Shown here piece by piece: positions 1 through 5,052 of a DNA stretch of 5,066 nucleotides. Source of the DNA: Acidobacteriota bacterium (GTDB lineage: Bacteria > Acidobacteriota > Terriglobia > UBA7540); assembly GCA_021828245.1 (NCBI GenBank), contig JAKASC010000177.1:1-5066 (forward strand), read 5' to 3'. The notes under the pieces are model-generated. The model was not told the DNA's origin. It ran no database searches and saw nothing but the letters and a program-made list of their open reading frames with translations. Within the stretch, counting starts at the first letter, position 1; every line of letters begins with the position of its first letter. The translations under genes were made by a program, and so were the position numbers.

Positions 1-270
1 CACGTCTTTTTTGAGGTGCAATAATCCTTCGTCGGGCGAATAGCAGCGCAATTCACTGCGGGGCACCGAAGTTTGTCCCGCTCGAACCGAGATGGACTGC
101 ACTTGCCCGTGCGTAATGCACAGCAACGCATTGGAAGGTGTTTTAACCAGATACGATGCGACGCGCAGTGAATTGCGTCCCGGATCAACGACCAAATCCA
201 CCAATCGGCCCAGATATTCGCCCCGCACGTCAAACATGGGCAAGTTTTGAAGTTCGGTGAAATAAATCAT
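1..270 (-). CDS. N-terminal part of a PRC-barrel, MgtE-type magnesium transport protein (runs off the window)
   Basis: An open frame starts at ATG (268-270) and stays open for 90 codons to the window edge, so only the N-terminus is visible. It begins MIYFTELQNLPMFDVRGEYL. Residues 1-75 look like a PRC-barrel: short beta strands with the pattern D-x-x-G-E-x-L-G-R-L-x-D-L-V-V (14-28), then SYLVK (39-43) and a V-P-R-S-E-L segment (69-74). The sequence ends PDEGLLHLKKDV, which resembles the linker after the PRC barrel in PRC/CBS/MgtE-N proteins, where LxKDVLDQQ-type sequence commonly follows. Those proteins are magnesium transporters of the MgtE type or partners of Nramp-like transporters. A GAGGG ribosome site (275-279) sits 4 bases before the ATG. 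The M-box-like leader upstream supports a magnesium role independently. No membrane segment is visible in this part, so transport itself is inferred. Confidence 0.75.
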   Translation of the reverse strand, partial: MIYFTELQNLPMFDVRGEYLGRLVDLVVDPGRNSLRVASYLVKTPSNALLCITHGQVQSISVRAGQTSVPRSELRCYSPDEGLLHLKKDV

Positions 271-274
271 GGGT

Positions 275-279
275 CCCTC
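275..279 (-). promoter_or_regulatory. Ribosome binding site of the PRC-barrel/MgtE-type gene
   Basis: GAGGG on the minus strand lies 4 bases before the ATG at 270. It fixes the start: the other nearby ATG, at 281, is out of frame with the PRC-barrel protein. Confidence 0.6.
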
Positions 280-356
280 ATGGTTGCGATCAGAGCGGTT
301 TGCCGTCGGCCGGCTTGCCCGGGAGCCTGGCGCCGGGGCTTGGCAAGGTCAACACC

Positions 357-386
357 AAAACCCGTATCGCCGCGGCGGCCACGGGG
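357..386 (-). terminator. Terminator-like hairpin in the magnesium-gene leader
   Basis: Read on the minus strand, CCCGT (385-381) pairs with ACGGG (365-361). Inside it, GCCG and CGGC form a second short stem closed by the loop CCG. The hairpin is followed directly by TTTT (360-357). This is the arrangement of an intrinsic terminator, placed between the aptamer and the gene as expected for a transcriptional riboswitch. The U run is short (UUUUGGUGUU) and the stem is interrupted, so it may be weak or may act differently. Confidence 0.4.
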
Positions 387-398
387 CGTTCCTTGTCT

Positions 399-421
399 CT
401 CGAGCGGAATCCCCGCTCGAG
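399..421 (-). other. Perfect 9-bp hairpin between aptamer and terminator
   Basis: CTCGAGCGG (421-413 on the minus strand) and CCGCTCGAG (407-399) form a perfect 9-bp stem with a 5-nt loop, GGATT. No U run follows, so it is not a standard terminator by itself. It lies in the presumed expression platform, and the flanking segments CCTTGT (460-455) and ACAAGG (396-391) can also pair and close a larger structure around it. Confidence 0.6.
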
Positions 422-460
422 TTTCGGGCGTCCTGGTGTGCGGTTTGGTTCCACACAAGG

Positions 461-586
461 TCGTTTCCCTCTTCAACAGCCACTTTTGAGAACGCCATCC
501 TCCGGCCGTGTCGGCTTCGCCCATTGGCCCGTCGGCGAGTTTCCGGGCCGTGGCCTAGGTTTGCGTGGTGACCTTGCCTAACGAGG
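461..586 (-). promoter_or_regulatory. M-box (ykoK) magnesium riboswitch aptamer, candidate
   Basis: M-box aptamers bind Mg2+ and switch off magnesium transport genes when Mg2+ is plentiful. On the minus strand the sequence begins CCTCGTTAGG (586-577); the M-box signature is a 5' CGUUAGG followed by GAGG-like bases, and the Bacillus subtilis ykoK leader begins CUUCGUUAGG. Exactly 42 nt from the first C, as in my recollection of that leader, the core starts: CCC (547-545), 5-nt loop GGAAA, 4-bp stem CTCG/CGGG with loop CCGA (539-528), 5-nt loop CCAAT (527-523), then GGG (522-520). The ykoK core has the same layout, with CCAAU identical. CGGCC and GGCCG flank this core as a stem. TCGTT (584-580) pairs with AACGA (465-461) as a P1 candidate. 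The 3' half is less well matched and the arm after the core is about 20 nt shorter than in B. subtilis. The downstream magnesium-type gene is strong independent support. Boundaries are approximate. Confidence 0.75.
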
Positions 587-622
587 CCGCTGGGCTTGGT
601 TAAGACTCGATGCGCTTGCCTC

Positions 623-665
623 CCCTCCCTGGCACCCGTGCTGCTTTCCTTACCTACAGGGAGGG
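623..665. repeat. 9-bp inverted repeat across the promoter region
   Basis: ccctccctg (623-631) and cagggaggg (657-665) are perfect inverted complements separated by 25 bases. The right arm lies inside the spacer of the candidate promoter and the left arm lies just downstream of its expected start. It could be a protein-binding site, or a hairpin ending transcription from the ThuA-like gene. No T run follows it on either strand, so a plain intrinsic terminator is unlikely. Confidence 0.45.
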
Positions 666-679
666 CGAAAGGTTGTCAA
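651..679 (-). promoter_or_regulatory. Sigma70-like promoter candidate for the magnesium gene leader
   Basis: On the minus strand there is a perfect -35 box, TTGACA (679-674), a 17-base spacer and a -10 candidate, TAGGTA (656-651), which keeps the first TA but is otherwise poor. It lies just beyond the stop of the ThuA-like gene and about 65 bases before the aptamer begins, which suits a riboswitch leader. The -10 match is weak, so the start point is approximate. Confidence 0.4.
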
Positions 680-705
680 GGAAAAAGACCGGCGCTGACG
701 GAAGC

Positions 706-1479
706 TCACGGCTTCATTCCCATGGCCCATCGAATTCCGTTGAGAAGAAGCTGTTGGTAACGAGGGTCATGCCAAACGGCGATGCGGTGGCCGAGCGCCG
801 TGTAGAAAACCCGGCCTCGACCATAATGCCGCGTCCACGCCAAGGGCCAGCCATAAAACCGAAAATGGACGCCCGGCTTGCCGAGATCCACCGAGTGAGG
901 GTCCAGCCGTAACAGGACGTGAGAGGTTTGATATTGGAAATCGGCAATTTGGTAGATTTCGTCGTCAATCTGAAACGATTTGCCTAAAAAACTAACGATG
1001 GGATTCGAGGGATCGGTCACGTCAACGGTGACCTTTTGGTGCCAAGGATGACCGTTGAAATAGCCGCCAATCAGTTGAAGGTAGTCCTTCCACAAATAGA
1101 AGGTGTCTGTGGCGCTGTGGACGCCGATGAAACCGTGGCCCGACTTCACAAAATCAATGAAGGCCCGTTTCTCCGCGGCCGTCATCGGCAACTCGCCGGT
1201 GGTGAAAAACATCACGGCGTCGTACTTTTTCAGATTCTGCTTGGTAAAGACGGAGACGTCTTTGGTGACCGTGGTTTCAAACGCTCCTGACCTTTCGCCA
1301 ATCTCCTTGACGATGGCCCGCGACGGCGCGACGCTCGCGTGTTTGTAGCCCGCCGACAAAGTGAAGTAAAGGAGCCGATGCCGGCGCGGGCTTTTGGCGA
1401 AACCCGGCGTGGCGAACAAGCACGCGCTCGTGAAGAGGGCGACCGTGGCGAAGAACGCAACAAGTTTTGGATGGCGCAT
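706..1479 (-). CDS. Secreted ThuA-like domain protein
   Basis: The start is ATG at 1479, with AGGAG (1485-1489) 5 bases upstream. A longer frame reaches 1611, but that extension overlaps the upstream gene and hides the signal peptide. The protein is 257 residues. Residues 1-29 are a signal peptide: basic RHPK, a hydrophobic run (about 6-23) and a likely cut after GFA (26-28), so it acts outside the cytoplasm. The rest is one ThuA-like domain: LLYFTLSAGYKH (36-47), VMFFTTGELP (89-98), GHGFIGVHSATDTF (114-127), GGYFNGHPWHQ (138-148), DDEIYQI (172-178) and WTRHYGRGRVFYTALGH (215-231). ThuA proteins have a class I amidotransferase-like fold, but here the usual nucleophile Cys is His121. Secreted members are common in Verrucomicrobiota, Planctomycetes and Acidobacteriota and are often linked to sugar metabolism. 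The substrate is unknown. The family assignment is firm; the function is not. Confidence 0.88.
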   Translation of the reverse strand: MRHPKLVAFFATVALFTSACLFATPGFAKSPRRHRLLYFTLSAGYKHASVAPSRAIVKEIGERSGAFETTVTKDVSVFTKQNLKKYDAVMFFTTGELPMTAAEKRAFIDFVKSGHGFIGVHSATDTFYLWKDYLQLIGGYFNGHPWHQKVTVDVTDPSNPIVSFLGKSFQIDDEIYQIADFQYQTSHVLLRLDPHSVDLGKPGVHFRFYGWPLAWTRHYGRGRVFYTALGHRIAVWHDPRYQQLLLNGIRWAMGMKP

Positions 1480-1484
1480 GGCGA

Positions 1485-1489
1485 CTCCT
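1485..1489 (-). promoter_or_regulatory. Ribosome binding site deciding the ThuA-like start
   Basis: AGGAG on the minus strand lies 5 bases before ATG 1479. Together with the signal peptide that begins there, it rules out the upstream in-frame start at 1611. Confidence 0.7.
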
Positions 1490-1553
1490 GGCGATGAAGA
1501 TGCTACAAAGAAATCTAGGGAGTTCCCGGAAAGTCTCGACGGCTGCTTGCCGT

Positions 1554-2099
1554 TCAGGCCGCCTGACGGCCGGCGGATTGCGCCGCCAGTGCCCGCGCAA
1601 TCTCGCGGCAAAAAGCGGGCAAATCCGTCGGCTTGCGAGAAGTAATCAGATGGCCGTCCACCACCACTTCTTCATCCACGTAATGGGCGCCGGCGTGCTT
1701 AAGGTCGTCACGGATGGCTTTGAAGCAGGTGGCTCGTCGCCCTCGAAGGATATCGGCGGAGCTGAGCAGCCAACCGGCGTGGCAAATCGCGGCCACCACT
1801 TTGCCCGCCCGATCCATTTCCCGCACAAAGTTGACCATGCGCTCATCTTGACGCAGGAAGTCCGGCGCCCAGCCGCCCGGAATAATCACCGCGTCAAAGT
1901 CCTGGGCGCGAATCTCTCCGATGGATTTATCCGCGATGGCCGGATAACCCTTTTTGCTGGCATAGGTTTGGCCGGCCTCCGCGCCAACGGCGAAGGTCTC
2001 CGCTCCCTCCTCGCGAAAGCGCAGCAATGGATACCACACTTCGAGTTCCTGGTACTGGTCGGCGACCAGCACCGCAATTCTTTTGCCTGTCAAATCCAT
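1554..2099 (-). CDS. DJ-1/PfpI family protein (class I glutamine amidotransferase-like)
   Basis: The protein is 181 residues, the usual length for single-domain PfpI proteins. The start chosen is ATG 2099, because GGAGGA lies 11 bases upstream; an in-frame TTG at 2123 has no such site. Visible elements: a first strand KRIAVLVAD (6-14), VIIPGGWAPD (71-80), the nucleophile elbow AICHAGW (104-110) with Cys106 and His107, a following SSADILRGRRAT (113-124), and a C-terminal DEEVVVDGHLITSRKPTDL (142-160), all typical of the PfpI/YhbO branch. Relatives have been described as intracellular proteases, stress proteins, glyoxalases or deglycases, so the reaction cannot be named. The glutamate found near position 12 in the archaeal protein PH1704 aligns here with Gln17, next to Glu18. 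No signal peptide is seen, so it is cytoplasmic. It lies 107 bases after rsmB and 74 before the ThuA-like gene and could be cotranscribed with both. Confidence 0.9.
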   Translation of the reverse strand: MDLTGKRIAVLVADQYQELEVWYPLLRFREEGAETFAVGAEAGQTYASKKGYPAIADKSIGEIRAQDFDAVIIPGGWAPDFLRQDERMVNFVREMDRAGKVVAAICHAGWLLSSADILRGRRATCFKAIRDDLKHAGAHYVDEEVVVDGHLITSRKPTDLPAFCREIARALAAQSAGRQAA

Positions 2100-2110
2100 G
2101 GGCTTTTGTT

Positions 2111-2116
2111 TCCTCC
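2111..2116 (-). promoter_or_regulatory. Ribosome binding site of the DJ-1/PfpI gene
   Basis: GGAGGA on the minus strand is 11 bases from ATG 2099, somewhat long but the only strong site. It lies inside the extended reading frame from TTG 2123, which argues against that longer start. Confidence 0.65.
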
Positions 2117-2206
2117 GTGTCAAATCTTACCACAGGGCGAAGTCCAGGGGTTTGCCGACGGAGCGAAAGAGGGTTTTTGCAAGACCTTCCGGCAGCCTTT
2201 GGACCC

Positions 2207-3541
2207 TTAGCGTTCACGCAGGATGACCGCAGCAAAAAAGCCGTCCGTACCGTGCAAATCCGGGCGAGTCCGAAAATAGCCCGCGGCATCGAACAAGCTC
2301 GATAAAAAAGGGAACTCTGTCGCGAGTTCGGCGCGCACTAACCGGCGGAAGTTTCGGGCCTCGGAGAGCACGGCTTCAACAACCGCTTCGTTTTCCTCGG
2401 GCTCAAGCGAGCAGGTGGAATAAACGAGTCTTCCGCCGCGAGCCAAGCTTTCAAGCCCTTGTCGCAATATGGCGGCTTGGGTTCGCCCGAGGCGCGAAAA
2501 ATGGCTTTCTTGGAGACGCCATTTAATCTCCGGATTACGGGCCAACGTTCCCGTGCCCGAGCAAGGAACATCCGCCAACACTCGGTCAAATTGGCACGCG
2601 AAGGGCAGCGGACGGGTTGCATCCAGCCGGACGGCATGGAGCGGCACGTTCGGCGGCGCCAACTGCGGCCACAGGCGGCGCATTGCCCGTAAGCGTCGGC
2701 CACTGCGGTCGGCGGCGACGAGCTCACCCTGTCCCATCGCCTCAGCGATTTGGACGGTCTTGATTCCCGGGGCCGCGGCGAGGTCAAGCACCCGCTGCCC
2801 CGGCCGCGCCGCCAGGAGCAGGGGCACCAACTGTGAGGCTTCATCCTGAATGACCATCCCAAACTGAGGTGAGTTCAACAAGCCGGCGTGGTCGCCGGAT
2901 TCCACCCGAAACGCGCCGGGAGCCCACGGCGATTCTCGGGTTCGGACGCCTTGCGAAGCCAGTTTTTCTTCGAGCGCGGCAACCTCCGGCTCGCCGCCGC
3001 GGACGCGGAGCACAGTGGGAGGCGATTGCGCCGCCGCCCAGGCCAGCGCCTCCGCCGCAGCGCGACCGTAATGACGTTCCCAGCGAGCCAGCAGCCAGGC
3101 AGGATACGAACGCAAGGCGGCCGGCAGAGTCTCGGCGACGGTCAAATTCAACTTGGGCGGCGGCGACTTCCGAAGAACCGCGTTGACCAAGCCCGCCGCT
3201 GAGCGCTTGCCGGCCATTTTCACCAGCTCAACCGCATCGTGGACGGCCGCCCAAGCGGGAATCTTGTCAAGAAACTCAAACTGATAAAAAGTCATGCGGA
3301 GGGCGGTTCGGATTTCGGGGTCCAACTCGGACCACTGCCGGGCAAGGCGTTGCTCGATTTGGAAATCCAGCTCGCCCCGCCAACGAAGCGTTCCCATGAC
3401 GATTTCAGTGGCCAGGCGCCGGTCGGCATCCTTCACATCGTTTTGGGCTGCTGCGCGAAGCAGGTCCGGGGCGAATCCGCGGCCTTGCTCAACTTTGAGG
3501 AGCGTTTCAAAGGCCAGCTTGCGAGCCGGAGAGACGGACAT
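2207..3541 (-). CDS. rsmB: 16S rRNA (cytosine(967)-C(5))-methyltransferase RsmB
   Basis: RsmB (Sun/Fmu) uses S-adenosylmethionine to methylate C967 of 16S rRNA in the small-subunit assembly pathway. The 444-residue length is normal. Residues 1-130 are the NusB-like RNA-binding domain (RRLATEIVMGTLRW 41-54, LVNAVLR 118-124). The methyltransferase domain begins near QDEASQLV (232-239). Motif I is VLDLAAAPGIKT (251-262). The catalytic cysteines of the m5C family are both present: Cys327 in DVPCSGTG and Cys377 in YSTCS. The C-terminus HGTDGFFAAVILRER is typical. Motif I differs from the common DLCAAPGGKT by Ala for Cys and Ile for the second Gly, while both cysteines are kept, so the enzyme should be active. 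The start at 3541 is supported by GAGG (3548-3551) 6 bases upstream. The gene begins 12 bases after the fmt stop, and its ribosome site abuts the end of fmt, suggesting coupled translation. Confidence 0.96.
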   Translation of the reverse strand: MSVSPARKLAFETLLKVEQGRGFAPDLLRAAAQNDVKDADRRLATEIVMGTLRWRGELDFQIEQRLARQWSELDPEIRTALRMTFYQFEFLDKIPAWAAVHDAVELVKMAGKRSAAGLVNAVLRKSPPPKLNLTVAETLPAALRSYPAWLLARWERHYGRAAAEALAWAAAQSPPTVLRVRGGEPEVAALEEKLASQGVRTRESPWAPGAFRVESGDHAGLLNSPQFGMVIQDEASQLVPLLLAARPGQRVLDLAAAPGIKTVQIAEAMGQGELVAADRSGRRLRAMRRLWPQLAPPNVPLHAVRLDATRPLPFACQFDRVLADVPCSGTGTLARNPEIKWRLQESHFSRLGRTQAAILRQGLESLARGGRLVYSTCSLEPEENEAVVEAVLSEARNFRRLVRAELATEFPFLSSLFDAAGYFRTRPDLHGTDGFFAAVILRER

Positions 3542-3553
3542 CGGCGACCTCGC

Positions 3554-4486
3554 CTAACTGCCGAGCTTTCCCCCCGGCTGGAGGCGGGCGCCGCGCATGA
3601 ATTCCTCCGCCGTCAACCGATTTCGCCCTTCCAATTGAAGCTCCTGCAAGACCAACGAACCCGAGCCACAGGCAACCTTCAATTGATTTCCTTCAGGCAT
3701 CAGCGTTCCCGGCTCTGCCCCGTGCAGATTTTCGGTGGCAGGCAAGGCCTTCCAAAGGCGAAGGTATTTTCCGCGGAATTGCGTTTGGGCGCCTGGCCAG
3801 GGATTCAAGCCGCGGACCCGGCGAGCAATTTCCTGGGCGGAAAGGGACCAGGTGATTTTCCCGTCCTCTTTTTTGAGCTTGGGGGCATAGCTGGCCAATT
3901 GCGGGTCCTGGGGGTGCGGATGGATGGCTCCGTGTTCCAGGCCGCGCAACGTCTCGACCATCAAGTCCGCGCCGAGCCGGCTGAGCCGTTCTCCGAGCGT
4001 GGCCGCCGTATCATCGTCATGGATGGGCTCGGGTCGAGATAACAGGATGTCGCCGGTGTCCATGCCACGGTCAATCTTCATGGTGGTCACACCCGTGACG
4101 CGCTCGCCATGGATGATGGCCCAGGGAATTGGGGCGGCACCGCGATATTTGGGCAATAGTGAGGCATGAAGATTGATGCATCCGAGGCGAGGCCAATCCA
4201 TCATCCACCCCGGCAGAAGATGCCCGTAAGCCACTACCACGATAGCGTCCGGATGAAAAGTGGTCAGCAGCGTTTTGGTGGAAGGGTCGTTCAGTTTGCG
4301 CGGCTGAAAAATCAGCAGATGATGCCGATGCGCCGCCTGCTTGACCGGCGGTGGCGTGGGCGCGCCGCCTCGCCCCGCCGGCTCATCGGGGTTGGTCACC
4401 ACCAGCTCGATCTCAAAGTTCTCCTGAACGAGTTTTTCCAGCGTCGGGACAGCGAAACCGGGAGTGCCGCAGAAAATGAGTTTCAT
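3554..4486 (-). CDS. fmt: Methionyl-tRNA formyltransferase
   Basis: Fmt transfers a formyl group from 10-formyl-tetrahydrofolate to Met-tRNA(fMet) for translation initiation in the cytoplasm. The protein is 310 residues from ATG 4486, which gives the classical N-terminus MKLIFCGTPGFAVPTLEKL. The catalytic domain (1 to about 190) shows TNPDEPAGRG (31-40), PPPVK (45-49), INLHASLLPKYRGAAPIPWA (104-123) and GMDTGDI (141-147). Asn105, His107 and Asp143 match the known catalytic triad of the E. coli enzyme, one residue out of register. The C-terminal OB-like domain shows GLNPWPGA and, near the end, LTAEEFMRGARL. An upstream in-frame ATG at 4519 would add 11 residues. Neither start has a clear ribosome site, so 4486 is chosen on family grounds. 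It follows def by 46 bases and precedes rsmB by 12, so the three genes are probably one operon. Confidence 0.97.
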   Translation of the reverse strand: MKLIFCGTPGFAVPTLEKLVQENFEIELVVTNPDEPAGRGGAPTPPPVKQAAHRHHLLIFQPRKLNDPSTKTLLTTFHPDAIVVVAYGHLLPGWMMDWPRLGCINLHASLLPKYRGAAPIPWAIIHGERVTGVTTMKIDRGMDTGDILLSRPEPIHDDDTAATLGERLSRLGADLMVETLRGLEHGAIHPHPQDPQLASYAPKLKKEDGKITWSLSAQEIARRVRGLNPWPGAQTQFRGKYLRLWKALPATENLHGAEPGTLMPEGNQLKVACGSGSLVLQELQLEGRNRLTAEEFMRGARLQPGGKLGS

Positions 4487-4532
4487 GGTTGGGCGCGGCG
4501 TCGCACCGCAGCGGAGCATCAGTAACGGACGG

Positions 4533-5042
4533 CTACCACTGGCCCGCCTTCATCATTTTACGAACTCTTCGCTGGATCGAATCTCGCTTGAGCCGACTGA
4601 GATGGGAAATGAAAAGCTTGCCGTTGAGATGATCAATTTCATGGCACAAGGCCCGCGCCAACAGCCCTTCGCCCTTGATTTCGACGGGTTGCCCTTGGGC
4701 GTCCAAGGCGCGAGCCGTGACGACGGCCGGGCGAGGGGTCTTGGCGCGAAAATCGGGAAGGCTCAAACAACCTTCCTCTTCCAGTTGCTCTCCTTCGCGG
4801 GCGATGATTTCCGGGTTCACCAAGACCAGGCGAGCATTGGGATCTTGCCCCGAGCTCACGTCAATCACGCACAAACGCAGCGAGAGCCCAATTTGAGGCG
4901 CCGCCAGCCCAACGCCGTTGGCGGCGTACATGGTCTCGAACATGTCCTCAATGAGCTTCTGCAGTGGCGCATCAAAGGCCGTGACAGGTTGGGCCGGCTT
5001 ATCCAACACCTCCTGGCCGTATTTCACGATGGGATAAATCAT
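4533..5042 (-). CDS. def: Peptide deformylase
   Basis: Peptide deformylase is a metalloenzyme that removes the N-formyl group from nascent proteins at the ribosome. The 169-residue protein has all three family motifs: GVGLAAPQ (43-50), EGCLSLP (90-96) with metal ligand Cys92, and HEIDH (134-138), in which His134 and His138 bind the metal and Glu135 is catalytic. HLNGKLF follows, as usual. The C-terminal tail (about 146-169, rich in Arg and Lys) is an ordinary basic helix. The start at ATG 5042 fits the family (MIYPIVKYGQEVLDKPA) and has GAGGAA (5047-5052) 4 bases upstream. It directly precedes fmt, its functional partner: one adds the formyl group to the initiator and the other removes it. 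Only 24 bases lie upstream in the window, so its promoter and any leading gene of the operon are not visible. Confidence 0.98.
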   Translation of the reverse strand: MIYPIVKYGQEVLDKPAQPVTAFDAPLQKLIEDMFETMYAANGVGLAAPQIGLSLRLCVIDVSSGQDPNARLVLVNPEIIAREGEQLEEEGCLSLPDFRAKTPRPAVVTARALDAQGQPVEIKGEGLLARALCHEIDHLNGKLFISHLSRLKRDSIQRRVRKMMKAGQW

Positions 5043-5046
5043 CGGG

Positions 5047-5052
5047 TTCCTC
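5047..5052 (-). promoter_or_regulatory. def: Ribosome binding site of def
   Basis: GAGGAA on the minus strand is 4 bases before ATG 5042. It overlaps a TGA (5051-5053) that could be the stop of an upstream gene, but too little sequence is present to tell. Confidence 0.6.

Larger units (their letters stand above)
271..644 (-). other. Predicted long 5' leader of the magnesium gene
   Basis: This gene-free stretch lies between the stop of the ThuA-like gene and the start of the PRC-barrel gene. If transcription starts about 7 bases after the -10 candidate at 651-656, the leader is roughly 370 nt. In transcript order it holds an unassigned G-rich segment (about 644-587), the M-box-like aptamer (586-461), two small hairpins, a terminator-like hairpin (386-357) and a GC-rich tail before the ribosome site. 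The tail can also form helices, for example CTTGCC (transcript, + strand 342-347) with GGCAAG (+ strand 313-318). The transcription start is inferred, not seen. Confidence 0.5.

Noticed and set aside
267..524. An 85-codon minus-strand frame whose stop overlaps the ATG of the magnesium gene (ATGA), like a leader peptide
   Set aside because: Its ATG lies inside the conserved CCAATGGG core of the aptamer, it has no ribosome site, and its residues are low-complexity Arg/Pro/Gly as expected for GC-rich noncoding sequence. The overlap is most likely chance.
610..660. A short resemblance to bacterial SRP RNA (GGAAAGCAGC) on the minus strand
   Set aside because: The bases around GGAA do not form the closed tetraloop stem of the SRP domain IV, and the rest of the hairpin is missing.
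1410..1436. A possible lipoprotein cysteine (Cys20) in the ThuA-like signal peptide
   Set aside because: The position three before the Cys is Thr, not Leu, Val or Ile, so the lipobox is poor. A normal signal peptidase I cut after GFA fits better.
1539..1553. A 5-bp hairpin (ACGGC/GCCGT) right after the PfpI stop, as a terminator
   Set aside because: No T run follows on the minus strand and the stem is short, so termination is not supported.
2100..2206. A promoter or terminator in the 107-base gap between rsmB and the PfpI gene
   Set aside because: TAAGAT and TTGACA occur on the minus strand but in the wrong order and spacing for a promoter, and no good hairpin with a T run is present.
1467..2210. 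A 247-codon plus-strand open frame opposite the PfpI gene
   Set aside because: It lies antisense to a gene with clear family motifs and is open because of GC-rich codon use on the other strand. It has no recognisable domain.
3239..4042. A 267-codon plus-strand open frame opposite fmt and the start of rsmB
   Set aside because: It is antisense to two firmly identified genes and its residues match no family I know.
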